Assembly (NCBI GenBank): GCA_905214345.1
Contig: CAJMLV010000014.1
Coordinates: 1 to 64,000, forward strand
Source of the DNA: an uncultured bacterium
GTDB lineage: Bacteria > Bacillota > Clostridia > Oscillospirales > Ruminococcaceae
Direction: 5' to 3'
DNA: 64,000 bases
Made by a program: the position numbers and the translations under genes. Position 1 is the first letter of the stretch; every line of letters begins with the position of its first letter. Below, piece after piece: positions 1-8,522 of the stretch. The notes beneath the pieces were generated by a model. The model did no database searches. It worked only from the letters and a program-made list of their open reading frames with translations, and had not been told where the DNA came from.

Positions 1-442
1 AAGAGAATGTTGGAATAGAGGATACCGTCCTGCATACTTTCCAGCAGTACGATAATCCGTCCGATATGGCCGAAGCCAAACAGGCACGATATAAATATGT
101 AGACTTTTTATTTCCTGTTTCATGCTTTTCCCTATCAGTCCCCCAAAGTCCGTTAAATCATCACAAACAGTTGAACAAAAAACGTTAAAACATAACGGCA
201 CGCAAGAGTTATAAAAGAACAAGAAATTTTCGAAAATCTTCTTTTTGCGCAGAAAATGTTCGTTTTTACACATTTTCGTCACAACGCGATATTTATTTTG
301 CCAAAAACAATCAGTATTGCCAAGAAAAAGTCCCGTTTTCTTGTGCATTTGCCGCATTGACAAGAAGGACGGAAAGTTTTACCATATACCAGAAACCTTG
401 ATTACAAGCCGTAGTTACGATAAATTCAACAGGGAGTACAGT
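1..442. other. Upstream region without a supported gene
   Basis: No convincing gene lies here. Short open frames occur near the left edge on both strands, but none has a start with a ribosome binding site. The segment is clearly more A+T-rich than the rest of the window. It holds a small inverted repeat (CGTTA at 183-187, TAACG at 193-197) and the promoter of the pectinesterase gene at 357-385. Confidence 0.6.
357..385 (+). promoter_or_regulatory. Sigma-A promoter of the pectinesterase gene
   Basis: A perfect -35 TTGACA (357-362), a 17-base spacer and a -10 TACCAT (380-385) predict a start near 392, about 50 bases before the ATG at 443. Confidence 0.6.
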
Positions 443-3400
443 ATGAAACGAGCACTGGCAATCTTTTTAGCCGCAACCATAATCGCCACTTTTGCCGCTC
501 CTGCCATCCCGGCCGAAGAGATAACAGAATCGACCGTTCAGACCCAGGAAACAAGTGTTCCGCAGGACCTTGTCTGGAACCTGTCCGGGGCGGATGACCT
601 GCAAGAAATACAAGGAAATATTGCATCCTATCAGGGTATCACAATCGATGCCACCGACGGCAAGTTTTCCCCCCGCGACACCGACACCCAGATCAACGCC
701 CAGACCCGTCTGACCGTCCCGGTACAGGCCAATCCGGCAGGCGCCACACTGGTACTGACACTGTCCGGCGGAAGTTCCTCGGTAACCGTGAACGAAACGG
801 AGTATCTTTCCTCCAATTCCACCGTGAACATTCCCCTGCAGGCTTCCGACAGCGACTTTGGCTGTGAAGTTGTTTTTACGTCGCAATCCTATCTGTCTCA
901 GATCACCCTTACGTACAACGAACCGGAAGCGCCCTATCCCGGTACCCCCGGCGAGGTACAGCTTCTGGATACGGACTATACCTTTGAAAGCGCCGATGCG
1001 CTGGCAGACGAAAACGGTTCTGCCGTTACCAACAACAAACTGGAGGGCAACCGGGGCCGTTTTGCAGACATCCTGGTGGACGCCCGCAGCGGTAAGTTCA
1101 ACGTGCAGCCCGAACAGACCCGGGTCGCCATCAACGCAGGCACCGTCCTGTACCTGCCCGTGGCTTACGATGCCGCCGGCGCGACCCTGATGGTGGCCGG
1201 TACCCAGGACGGCAGCACCCCCTCCGAAATCGTGGTGGACGGCGTACCTGCCACCACCAACACCTCCATTGAGCTGGAAATGAGCGGCGATGCGCAGGCA
1301 CCTCGGTATGTCTGCATTGAGTTCAAGACCATCTCCTATGTAACTCTGATCAATCTGAACTATGCCAGCGACAGCGACTATCCCACCCCCGACGCACAGG
1401 CAGAAGATACCACGTGGGACCTGACCGGTGCCGGCGAGACCCAGCGACCGAATGTACAGGGCGGAAAGGGCGAATACGCCGGCATCCAGATCGACGCCAC
1501 CGCCGGTAAGTTCACGCCCCGGGATACCGACACCCAGATCAATCCCGGCACCGTCCTGTATCTGCCCGTGGCCTACGATGCCGCCGGCGCCACTCTGATC
1601 GCGGCCGGTACCCAGGACGGCAGCACTCCTTCCGAGATCGTGGTGGACGGCGAAACCTACACCACCAACGCCCCTATCGAATTGAAAATGACCGACGAGG
1701 CGGCGTATCCGAAGTATATCTGCATTGAGTTCAATACCACCTGCTACGCGACCCTCATCAGCCTGAACTATGCCAGCGACAGCGATTACGCCACCCCCGA
1801 CGTGCAGGCCAAAGATACCGCATGGAACCTGACCGCCGCCAGTGAAACCTCGCGTCCGAACCTGCAGGGCGGAAAGGGCGAATACGCCGGTATCCAGATT
1901 GATGCCACCACCGGAAAATTCAGTCCCCGGGAAGAGGACACCCAGATCACCGCAGGAACCGTTTTGTATATTCCCGTGGCGCCTGACGAGAAGGGCGCTT
2001 CCATTACCCTGGCAGGCAACAACTACAATAACCTCACCCTGACCCTGAACGGCAGTATCTCCGTTGAAGTCGGCAAAGAGATTCCTCTTCCCCAAGTCAC
2101 GGAAAACACCTATCTCACCCTGTCTTTTGACAGCGCCGACGGCACGGGCAGCTGCTATCTGAGTGCCATCACCATCGATTACATGAGCGACGATACCACC
2201 GTTGCTCACACCGTAACCGTGGGTGCCGGCGGGCAGTACGATTACACCTCCATCCAGGCGGCCCTGGATGCCAACGACTCCAGCATTGCAGAGCCGCTGG
2301 TTCTGCTGATTGCCCCCGGCACCTACCGGGAAAAAATCACCGTAAGCAAGCCGGGAGTCAGTTTCCAGCCTCTGTATCAGGATGGCGGCGAGATCCGCAT
2401 CGAGGCAGGGTACTATTCTTCCAACACCTTTGATGAGGACGGCACCTTCATCCCGCAGGATGAGTACGACGTAGGCACCGATCAGAGCGGCACCGTTCTG
2501 GTGACCGAAACTGCCACCGGCTTCAGCGCCGTGGGCATCACCTTCGTAAACACCTACAACCTCACCGATCACACCCAGCCCGGCGAACAGACCCCCGCGG
2601 TGGCTTTCAGTTCCGCCGCAGACAAGGTCTATCTGTCCGGTTGCCGCTTTCTGGGGCGGCAGGACACCCTGTACCTGCACGGTTCCGGTGCCCGCGTCAT
2701 GGTGGAAAACAGCTATATCGAAGGTACGGTAGACTTCATCTTCGGCGACGCCAATGCCATTTTTGTGGACTGCGAGCTGTTCATGGCCTACTATCCCGGC
2801 AAGAATAACGGCTACTTCACCGCTCCCAACACCAAAAAGGGCAATACCGGCCTGGTATTTTATTCCTGCGAACTGAGCGCCGATGCCCAGTACAGCAACG
2901 GGGGCACGGTAAGTCTGGGCCGCCCCTGGCAAACGGAGATCTATACAGAGACCGCCCGCACTCCTGACGGCAGCAGCTATCTGGTGGCCTACGATCCCGA
3001 CCGCAAAAATCCGTCTTACAAAACCACCTCTTCCGCCGCCACTTTTGTGGACTGCATCATGCCCGATGCCCTGACCGAAGGGCGTTGGAGCATCTGGACC
3101 CGCAAGGACAAAGACGGCGACACGGTGGATGTAACCTATCACGACGACGTGCGTTTTGCCGAAGTAAACAGCATGGCTCAGGACGGCACTCCGGTGATCG
3201 TTGACGAGTCAAAACTGGTCCTGGGGACCATGACCACCGTAGCAGACAGTGCCACTTATCTGACCAATTTGATGGCCGAAATGGGCATTGGCGAGGGGAT
3301 CGGGTATTGGGACCCCCAGATCATCATCTATTCCGAACCGTCTCCCTCTCAGCCGGAGGAGCCCGTCCAACCGGAAGAACCTGTCCAGCCGGAAGAGCCC

Positions 3401-3883
3401 ATTCAACCGGTTGAACCCTCTCAGCCGGACGAGCCTTCTCAGCCCGAAGGACCCTCTCAATCGGGTGATGTCAGCACGGACTCCGGAAACCAGAGCACCA
3501 ACTCCGATGAACAAAGTGAAGATGAGGCCATTCCGTCACCGGTAACCACCGTTACCTCCCCCACTCTGCCCACAGCTACCGCAGCCCCCTCCCGGACCAA
3601 GTCCCGGACCACCTCCACTGCCGAGAGCCAGCCTCAGACGACGGCCGCTCCCGCAGAAACCGAGGCGCCCGTACAGGAGGATACCGAACCTGCTCCCGAA
3701 AGCACCGCTGAGGAAGAAACCATCAGCGACGAAGAAACGCCTCTTGCCGAAAATGTACAGGAAAAAACTTCGTCCTGGTTCCTGCTGCCCCTGGTCATCG
3801 TCTGTGTGCTGGTCGCAGGCGTGCTGCTGTTCCTGGTCTGTAAGCACCGCAAAGAGACCGATGACACTGACGACCTGGATTGA
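443..3883 (+). CDS. Secreted, membrane-anchored modular pectinesterase (CE8)
   Basis: This 1146-residue protein should remove methyl esters from pectin at the cell surface. The ATG at 443 is chosen because AGGGAG precedes it and it opens a signal peptide (MKRALAIFLAATIIATFAAP); the frame is open further upstream but without a start signal. Four related modules of about 136-144 residues occupy roughly residues 40-585; they are probably glycan-binding, which is inference. A right-handed beta-helix pectinesterase domain follows (about 590-930) with the family motifs GRQDTLY (about residue 739), VDFIFGDA (about 763) and LGRPW (about 825), which supply the catalytic Gln, two Asp and Arg. Then come a Pro-Glu-Gln repeat stretch, a Thr/Ser/Pro-rich linker, and one membrane helix (about 1111-1133) with a short charged tail. 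No LPxTG sortase signal is present, so anchoring is by the helix. A strong terminator follows. Confidence 0.9.
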   Translation: MKRALAIFLAATIIATFAAPAIPAEEITESTVQTQETSVPQDLVWNLSGADDLQEIQGNIASYQGITIDATDGKFSPRDTDTQINAQTRLTVPVQANPAGATLVLTLSGGSSSVTVNETEYLSSNSTVNIPLQASDSDFGCEVVFTSQSYLSQITLTYNEPEAPYPGTPGEVQLLDTDYTFESADALADENGSAVTNNKLEGNRGRFADILVDARSGKFNVQPEQTRVAINAGTVLYLPVAYDAAGATLMVAGTQDGSTPSEIVVDGVPATTNTSIELEMSGDAQAPRYVCIEFKTISYVTLINLNYASDSDYPTPDAQAEDTTWDLTGAGETQRPNVQGGKGEYAGIQIDATAGKFTPRDTDTQINPGTVLYLPVAYDAAGATLIAAGTQDGSTPSEIVVDGETYTTNAPIELKMTDEAAYPKYICIEFNTTCYATLISLNYASDSDYATPDVQAKDTAWNLTAASETSRPNLQGGKGEYAGIQIDATTGKFSPREEDTQITAGTVLYIPVAPDEKGASITLAGNNYNNLTLTLNGSISVEVGKEIPLPQVTENTYLTLSFDSADGTGSCYLSAITIDYMSDDTTVAHTVTVGAGGQYDYTSIQAALDANDSSIAEPLVLLIAPGTYREKITVSKPGVSFQPLYQDGGEIRIEAGYYSSNTFDEDGTFIPQDEYDVGTDQSGTVLVTETATGFSAVGITFVNTYNLTDHTQPGEQTPAVAFSSAADKVYLSGCRFLGRQDTLYLHGSGARVMVENSYIEGTVDFIFGDANAIFVDCELFMAYYPGKNNGYFTAPNTKKGNTGLVFYSCELSADAQYSNGGTVSLGRPWQTEIYTETARTPDGSSYLVAYDPDRKNPSYKTTSSAATFVDCIMPDALTEGRWSIWTRKDKDGDTVDVTYHDDVRFAEVNSMAQDGTPVIVDESKLVLGTMTTVADSATYLTNLMAEMGIGEGIGYWDPQIIIYSEPSPSQPEEPVQPEEPVQPEEPIQPVEPSQPDEPSQPEGPSQSGDVSTDSGNQSTNSDEQSEDEAIPSPVTTVTSPTLPTATAAPSRTKSRTTSTAESQPQTTAAPAETEAPVQEDTEPAPESTAEEETISDEETPLAENVQEKTSSWFLLPLVIVCVLVAGVLLFLVCKHRKETDDTDDLD
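1141..1657 (+). repeat. In-frame 408-base tandem duplication inside the pectinesterase gene
   Basis: The DNA at 1141-1249 recurs nearly unchanged at 1549-1657, and a more diverged copy is at the same offset (about 1957). The period of 408 bases equals 136 codons, so modules 2, 3 and 4 line up in frame. The high DNA identity of copies 2 and 3 suggests a recent duplication or gene conversion. Confidence 0.8.
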
Positions 3884-3915
3884 TGCTTTTTTTGCAAAAG
3901 AACAGCTTCGCCAAT

Positions 3916-3952
3916 AAAAAAGGGATACTTCCTGCGGGAAGTATCCCTTTTT
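3916..3952. terminator. Intrinsic terminator after the pectinesterase gene
   Basis: A perfect 13-base stem (AAGGGATACTTCC and its complement) with loop TGC is flanked by A and T runs, so it can work in both directions. Confidence 0.85.
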
Positions 3953-3977
3953 GTCTGCCATTCAGCCGGGCGTCTTA

Positions 3978-4006
3978 TCGACTTTTTCTGGCGGATATGA
4001 TATATT
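3978..4006 (+). promoter_or_regulatory. Promoter of the alpha/beta hydrolase gene
   Basis: TCGACT (3978-3983), a 17-base spacer and TATATT (4001-4006). An imperfect hairpin (GGAATT...AATTCC, about 4027-4050) lies in the resulting leader. Confidence 0.5.
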
Positions 4007-4075
4007 TTTTCAAAAAGAAGCAGGACGGAATTTGCCTTGCGGGCAATTCCGCCCCACGTCAGAGGGAGGACGGAT

Positions 4076-4954
4076 ATGGAGCGCCAAAGCAGGATACGCG
4101 GCAGCGTCCAAACTGAGGGCGACACACTTTTATACAAGATCACCGGCCAGGGCACGCCGCTTCTGCTCATTGCCGGAGGCGGCGGTGCCGGTGATTTGTA
4201 TCTGCCGCTGGCAGACGCACTGGCCCGGACCTGCAAAGTCATCACCTATGACCGCCGGGCCAACGCCGGAAGCACCATGAATTTCCCCGAAACTTTTGAT
4301 TTGGCCCAGCAGGCGCGGGACGTTCTGGCAGTACTGCAGGCCAGCGGAGAATCTTCCGCTTTTGTATTCGGCAACAGCAGCGGTGCGGTCATTGCGCTGG
4401 AATTTGCACGGCTTTATCCCGAAGCCTGCCGGGGCGTCATTGCCCATGAACCGCCCCTTGCCGCACTGCATCCCGACAAGGAAAAATGGCTGGCCTTTTT
4501 TGAAAGCTGCTACAATACCGCGTTCCGCCCTGGTGGACCTTCTCTGGCCGCCACACGGTTCCTGTTCGGCATTCAGGTGCCGGTCTTTTCCCTGATCCGG
4601 GCACAGATGAAGGCGACGCTATACGGAAAAGACGAGCCCAAACCCGCTGCCGGAAAAATTTCGTCTCAGGCTGCCACCCGTTATCTGATCAAGCAGGAAC
4701 TTCTGCCGGTCACCCACTATCTGCCGGATATTTCCCATATCCGGCAAAACAAGGAGTGCTACCTCATCGCTGTGGGGCGTTACGCCCTGCAGCATCAGAC
4801 TTTTCTGTTTGGCGCTGCCGATGGGCTTTGCAGCCGCATCGGCACTGCTTACCGCCCGGTAAGCGGCCACCACGGTTCCTTTATGGATAATGCCTCTGTC
4901 TGGGCCGGTGAAATGCAGGCCATGCTCCAAGAATTGCGCTCTACCGCTTTGTAA
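4076..4954 (+). CDS. Alpha/beta hydrolase
   Basis: A 292-residue cytoplasmic hydrolase with no signal peptide. The ATG at 4076 is preceded by AGGGAGGA, so it is preferred over an in-frame ATG at 4037 that has no such site. Visible family marks are the oxyanion region LLLIAGGGGAG near residue 22, the nucleophile elbow GNSSG (Ser about residue 100) and a late His in GHHGS that would complete the triad. Hydrolases with this glycine-rich start and short lid include esterases and C-C hydrolases; the substrate cannot be told. It is transcribed alone, converging on the broken regulator gene. Confidence 0.75.
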   Translation: MERQSRIRGSVQTEGDTLLYKITGQGTPLLLIAGGGGAGDLYLPLADALARTCKVITYDRRANAGSTMNFPETFDLAQQARDVLAVLQASGESSAFVFGNSSGAVIALEFARLYPEACRGVIAHEPPLAALHPDKEKWLAFFESCYNTAFRPGGPSLAATRFLFGIQVPVFSLIRAQMKATLYGKDEPKPAAGKISSQAATRYLIKQELLPVTHYLPDISHIRQNKECYLIAVGRYALQHQTFLFGAADGLCSRIGTAYRPVSGHHGSFMDNASVWAGEMQAMLQELRSTAL

Positions 4955-4968
4955 AAGTCAGGTTTCTG

Positions 4969-5438
4969 TCACTCCCCTTTTCCGTCCTGACCGGAACCGC
5001 CGGCATTGCGCAGTTCTTCCAGAATGACGCAGGTACATCCCACCATCAGAGCTGCCAGCAGCATGATACCGCCGTAAATGGGATACAGATAACTTTCCTG
5101 TACTTCGCCACCGATGCGAGGTTTCAGGAGTACCCCGAACACCCCGCCGAACACCGTCATTGCCAGGAAAAACAGCAGCAGCGTGATGACGATGGATTTG
5201 TACGCCACCGGACGACCAGGCAGTTTGCCCGGTTTGCCCTGGGGCGGGTATAAAAGCGCGTTGGGATCGGTATGCAGGGTTTCGGCCAGGTGTACCACCA
5301 TGTCCAGGTCCGGGTAAGAGCGGGACATCTCCCAGTTAGACACCGTCTGCCGGGTCACATCAGGGCTGCGGCCAGTTCCTCCTGGGTCATCTGATTCCGC
5401 TTGCGGAACCGGCGGATATTTTTGCTCACATCAGACAT
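4969..5438 (-). pseudogene. Frameshifted XRE-family membrane-linked regulator
   Basis: Reading from the ATG at 5438 (good AGGAGG upstream) gives MSDVSKNIRRFRKRNQMTQE and the start of an XRE helix-turn-helix, then a stop after LAAALM. The remainder of the domain (TRQTVSNWE, then a linker and two membrane helices) continues in another frame from about 5358. Family members read LNVTRQTVSNW at the junction, so one base, most simply an A at about 5357-5362, is missing. Restored, the protein would be about 156 residues with an N-terminal DNA-binding domain and two C-terminal membrane helices. An internal restart at MTRQTVSNW would lack half of the HTH. This could be a true pseudogene, strain variation or an assembly error. 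Confidence 0.8.
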
Positions 5439-5532
5439 TGCTGCGGGCCTCCTGTCACTTTTTTCTGATTTCACTATACCCGCTTTGCCCTCATCAGGCA
5501 AGCCAAGATCCTTGGCCTATCGTACATACGAC

Positions 5533-5574
5533 AAAAAAGGACGTTCCCCCTTCCAGGGAGCAACGTCCTTTTTT
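5533..5574. terminator. Bidirectional terminator downstream of gtrA-like gene
   Basis: AAAAAAGGACGTT (5533-5545) pairs with AACGTCCTTTTTT (5562-5574). Its main client is the minus-strand glucosidase cassette that ends at 5585. Confidence 0.85.
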
Positions 5575-5584
5575 GTATTCCGCT

Positions 5585-6085
5585 TTACTGCCTGGGCATG
5601 ATCCAGAACTTCATGGCCGGGTAACTGAGTACCACCTGTACCACGATGTTGAGCACATTGGCCAGAGTGGGGGCCACGGCGGCGGGCAGTCCCAACCAGA
5701 CAAAAAAGCTCTGGCTGTAAGCGGGCAGCGCGCTGGACACGATGACCAGCACCACCGCCAGCACCACATACCGGGGCACCGCCCGGCTGAAAGCCGCATT
5801 GGATTTGAAGACCCAGTTTTTCTGCACAAAGAAGTTCACCGTCTGGGCGGCGGCAGTGGCCACCAGAAAGCTGAGGAATCCGCACAGCCCCAGGTCGCTT
5901 TCCACATTGGTATAACGGAAAATCAGGAAGGCAAAGGGCTGGTTGCGGAAGGCCGTGAACACAAAGCCGGTACACAGCCACATGACCACAAAATTGACCA
6001 CCGTGGCGCAGTTGGACAGCAGGTTGAAGAGGATGAATTCCCAGACGGTAGGATGGGCCTTGATCCAGTTTTTCACAGCATTCAC
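5585..6085 (-). CDS. GtrA-family membrane protein
   Basis: A 166-residue protein with four predicted membrane helices and the GtrA-like pattern (NFFVQKNWVFK in the middle, paired helices on each side). GtrA-like proteins are thought to help move polyprenyl-linked sugars across the membrane or to support surface-glycan glycosyltransferases. The start is the GTG at 6085, with AAAGGAGG just upstream; this GTG overlaps the TGA of the glucosidase gene (GTGA), so the two are translationally coupled. It is the last gene of the cassette before a strong terminator. Why a glycan-flipping-type protein is coupled to glucosidases is not known. Confidence 0.8.
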   Translation of the reverse strand: MNAVKNWIKAHPTVWEFILFNLLSNCATVVNFVVMWLCTGFVFTAFRNQPFAFLIFRYTNVESDLGLCGFLSFLVATAAAQTVNFFVQKNWVFKSNAAFSRAVPRYVVLAVVLVIVSSALPAYSQSFFVWLGLPAAVAPTLANVLNIVVQVVLSYPAMKFWIMPRQ

Positions 6086-8517
6086 AGGCGTTCCTCCTTT
6101 GCCGGGGCATTCAGACGGCGTTCCAGGGCGCCATCCCGGACACGGTTGATTCCGAATTCCACCAACAGACGCACCAGCCCGATGATCCAGAAACCTTTCA
6201 GTTCCATAACCAGGGCGTCGACCATGCCCATGCTCACCATGCCGTTGGTCATTTTGGCCACGGCCCGCAGCGGCATGTTGTAGTTGAACAGCAGGTTCAG
6301 GTCCGGGGTACCGGCCTGCAGGCTGCGGCGCAGCAGCGCAGTGTGTACCCGGTTGATCAGCCATGCCAGCGGACTGCGGCTGCGGCCGATCTCCCCCAGG
6401 GTCATATTCCGGTCAATGACGGTTTTCTCCACGGGGAGAGGGCGGCCCAGCAGGGTTTCAAACTCGCTGTCCGGCACATGGCGGATGTCCCCGGTTTGGT
6501 AATGCGGCAAAGCCAGCCCGGCATAAGGCAATGGATCGCCGCTGCCCGGCAGGGTCACCACCGTCTGCAGACGGATGTCCTCGACCGAAGTTCCCACACA
6601 GATCCGGTAGCTGCCCCCTTCCACCGACCAACGGTCGGCGGCGGTATTCCAGTATCGGAACGCCTTGTCATCCAGGGGAATGGTCACAGTGCGGCTCTCC
6701 CCTGCTTTGAGAAAGACTTTTTGGAATGCTTTGAGCTGACGGCGGGGTCCGAATACCTTTGCATCCGGCTTTTCCACATACACCTGCACCAGTTCGGCAC
6801 CATCACGAGCGCCGGTATTTTCCACAGTCAGGGTCACTTTTGTGGAATCAGCCTGAAAATCGCGCCAGGCAAAGGTGGTATAACTCAGACCGTAGCCAAA
6901 GGGAAAGGCCACCGGCACATCCGCCGTCTGGTAATAACGGTAGCCCACATACAGGCCTTCCTTGTAAGGCACGATACGGCCCGGGGCCGCGAAAGTATCG
7001 GCGGCGGGCGTATCTTCATAGCGCAGGGGCCAGGTTTCGGCCAGATGTCCGCCGGGGCAGATTCGCCCGGTCAGCAGGTCCAGTGCTGCCCCCGCACCGG
7101 CCTGGCCGCCCAACGCCCCGTACAGCAAGGCTTTGCAGCGGGGCAGCCAGGGAGTTTCCACCGGCGCGCCGGCACTGAGCACCACCACCGTGTTGGGGTT
7201 GACTTCGGCCACAGCGTCCAGCAGGTCGATCTGGTTCCGGGCCAGGCGCATATCCGCCCGGTCCATGCCTTCGCTTTCCCGCAGTTCGTCCAGCCCCAGA
7301 AAGAGCAGAACCACGTCCGCGGTTCCTGCCAGGGCCACTGCTTCGGCCTGTTTGGCCGGGTTGGCAGCCCCGTTGCGCTCAAATCCCTGGGCATAGCCCA
7401 CGCTGCGGATGCCGCTTTTGGCCAGCAGGTCCTTGACGGTATCCACCCGGCTGGCATTGACGGCGCTGGAACCGGCCCCCTGGTACCGGGGCTCATCGGC
7501 AAAGTCACCGATGACCGCCACCTTTGCGGCGGGGTCCAGCGGAAGGATACCGCCTTCGTTTTTGAGCAGTACCATGCCTTCGGCGGCAGCACGGCGGGCA
7601 AGGCGGTGGTGTTCTTCCAGACCGGCGTCTTTGGGCTTATTCCGCCGGGCCTGTTCAGCCGCTTCCATCAGAGTCAGCAGTTCTTCCACCCGGGCGTCGA
7701 TGTCGCCTTCGGTGATCTTGCCGCTTCTGACAGCTGCCAACAGTTCCCGCACGGCGTCACCGCCGGGGGCGGGCATTTCCAGAGTGGAGCCATTCTTCAC
7801 CCCCAGGGCATGATCGTTGGAGCCGCCCCAGTCGGTGACCACCGCCCCGGTAAAGCCCCACTCCTCTCGCAGGATCTCCTGCAGCAGATGGGAGTTCTCA
7901 TTGGCGTAGGTCCCGTTGACGAGGTTATAGGAGGACATGATGGTGCGGGGGTGACCTTCCTTTACGGCAATTTCAAAGCCGGTGAGGTAGATTTCCCTCA
8001 GGGTGCGTTCGTCCAGGGTGGAATCCGACACCATACGGCGTGTCTCCTGGTTATTCACGGCGAAATGCTTGGGACAGGCCGCGGCGCCCCCTGCCTGGAT
8101 GCCCCGGATCATAGCGGCAGCCAGTTTGCCTGCCAGGATGGGGTCCTCGGAATAATATTCAAAGTTGCGCCCGCACAGAGGGCTGCGCTTGATATTCAGT
8201 CCCGGTGCCAGCAGCACGTCCACATCCTGGGCGGCAGCCTCCTGTCCCATGGCACGGCCCACCTCTTCCAGCAGGTCGGGGTCCCAGCTGCCCGCCAAAG
8301 TCACCGCTGTGGGAAAGCAGGTGGCGGGAGCACTGGGATTGATGCCCAGATGGTCGCTGGCACCTTCCTGCTTGCGCACACCGCTGGGCCCGTCGGACAG
8401 CCAGAGGGAGGGTATCCCCTGCCCGGGCAGCGCCCGGGAGCAGAAGGTATCCGCACCGGAGAGCAGGGCGCATTTTTGTTCGAGGGTCAGAGTTGTCAGA
8501 AGTTCTTCACACGTCAT
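6082..8517 (-). CDS. GH3 beta-glucosidase, classical domain order
   Basis: An 811-residue intracellular-looking glycoside hydrolase family 3 enzyme releasing glucose from beta-glucosides. The N-terminal barrel carries KHFAVNNQETRR and the nucleophile site VVTDWGG (Asp about residue 229). The alpha/beta sandwich follows, starting at EGMVLLKNEGG, and then a fibronectin-like domain beginning FGYGLSYTTFAW. About 90 extra residues at the C terminus include a hydrophobic stretch (FWIIGLVRLLVEF) of unknown purpose. The ATG at 8517 has AAGGA at proper distance; another in-frame ATG at 8526 overlaps the stop of the upstream gene (ATGA), so either start keeps coupling. There is no signal peptide. Confidence 0.88.
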   Translation of the reverse strand: MTCEELLTTLTLEQKCALLSGADTFCSRALPGQGIPSLWLSDGPSGVRKQEGASDHLGINPSAPATCFPTAVTLAGSWDPDLLEEVGRAMGQEAAAQDVDVLLAPGLNIKRSPLCGRNFEYYSEDPILAGKLAAAMIRGIQAGGAAACPKHFAVNNQETRRMVSDSTLDERTLREIYLTGFEIAVKEGHPRTIMSSYNLVNGTYANENSHLLQEILREEWGFTGAVVTDWGGSNDHALGVKNGSTLEMPAPGGDAVRELLAAVRSGKITEGDIDARVEELLTLMEAAEQARRNKPKDAGLEEHHRLARRAAAEGMVLLKNEGGILPLDPAAKVAVIGDFADEPRYQGAGSSAVNASRVDTVKDLLAKSGIRSVGYAQGFERNGAANPAKQAEAVALAGTADVVLLFLGLDELRESEGMDRADMRLARNQIDLLDAVAEVNPNTVVVLSAGAPVETPWLPRCKALLYGALGGQAGAGAALDLLTGRICPGGHLAETWPLRYEDTPAADTFAAPGRIVPYKEGLYVGYRYYQTADVPVAFPFGYGLSYTTFAWRDFQADSTKVTLTVENTGARDGAELVQVYVEKPDAKVFGPRRQLKAFQKVFLKAGESRTVTIPLDDKAFRYWNTAADRWSVEGGSYRICVGTSVEDIRLQTVVTLPGSGDPLPYAGLALPHYQTGDIRHVPDSEFETLLGRPLPVEKTVIDRNMTLGEIGRSRSPLAWLINRVHTALLRRSLQAGTPDLNLLFNYNMPLRAVAKMTNGMVSMGMVDALVMELKGFWIIGLVRLLVEFGINRVRDGALERRLNAPAKEERL

Positions 8518-8522
8518 GGAAA

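Noticed and set aside
1..150. Minus-strand peptide reading at the left edge (membrane-like, GRIIVLLESMQDG)
   Set aside because: The frame is closed by a stop just upstream and has no usable start with a ribosome binding site, so it cannot be supported as a gene from this window.
1141..2000. Repeats at 1141, 1549 and 1957 considered as a CRISPR-like array
   Set aside because: The period is 408 bases, in frame, and encodes repeated protein modules.
467..3142. An 891-codon open frame antisense to the pectinesterase gene
   Set aside because: It has no ribosome binding site or family motif and mirrors the high-GC third-position pattern of the real gene, which carries all catalytic motifs.
3358..3460. 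Short repeats rich in CCGGAAGAGCC-like units considered as regulatory DNA repeats
   Set aside because: They are the in-frame Pro-Glu-Gln linker codons of the pectinesterase.
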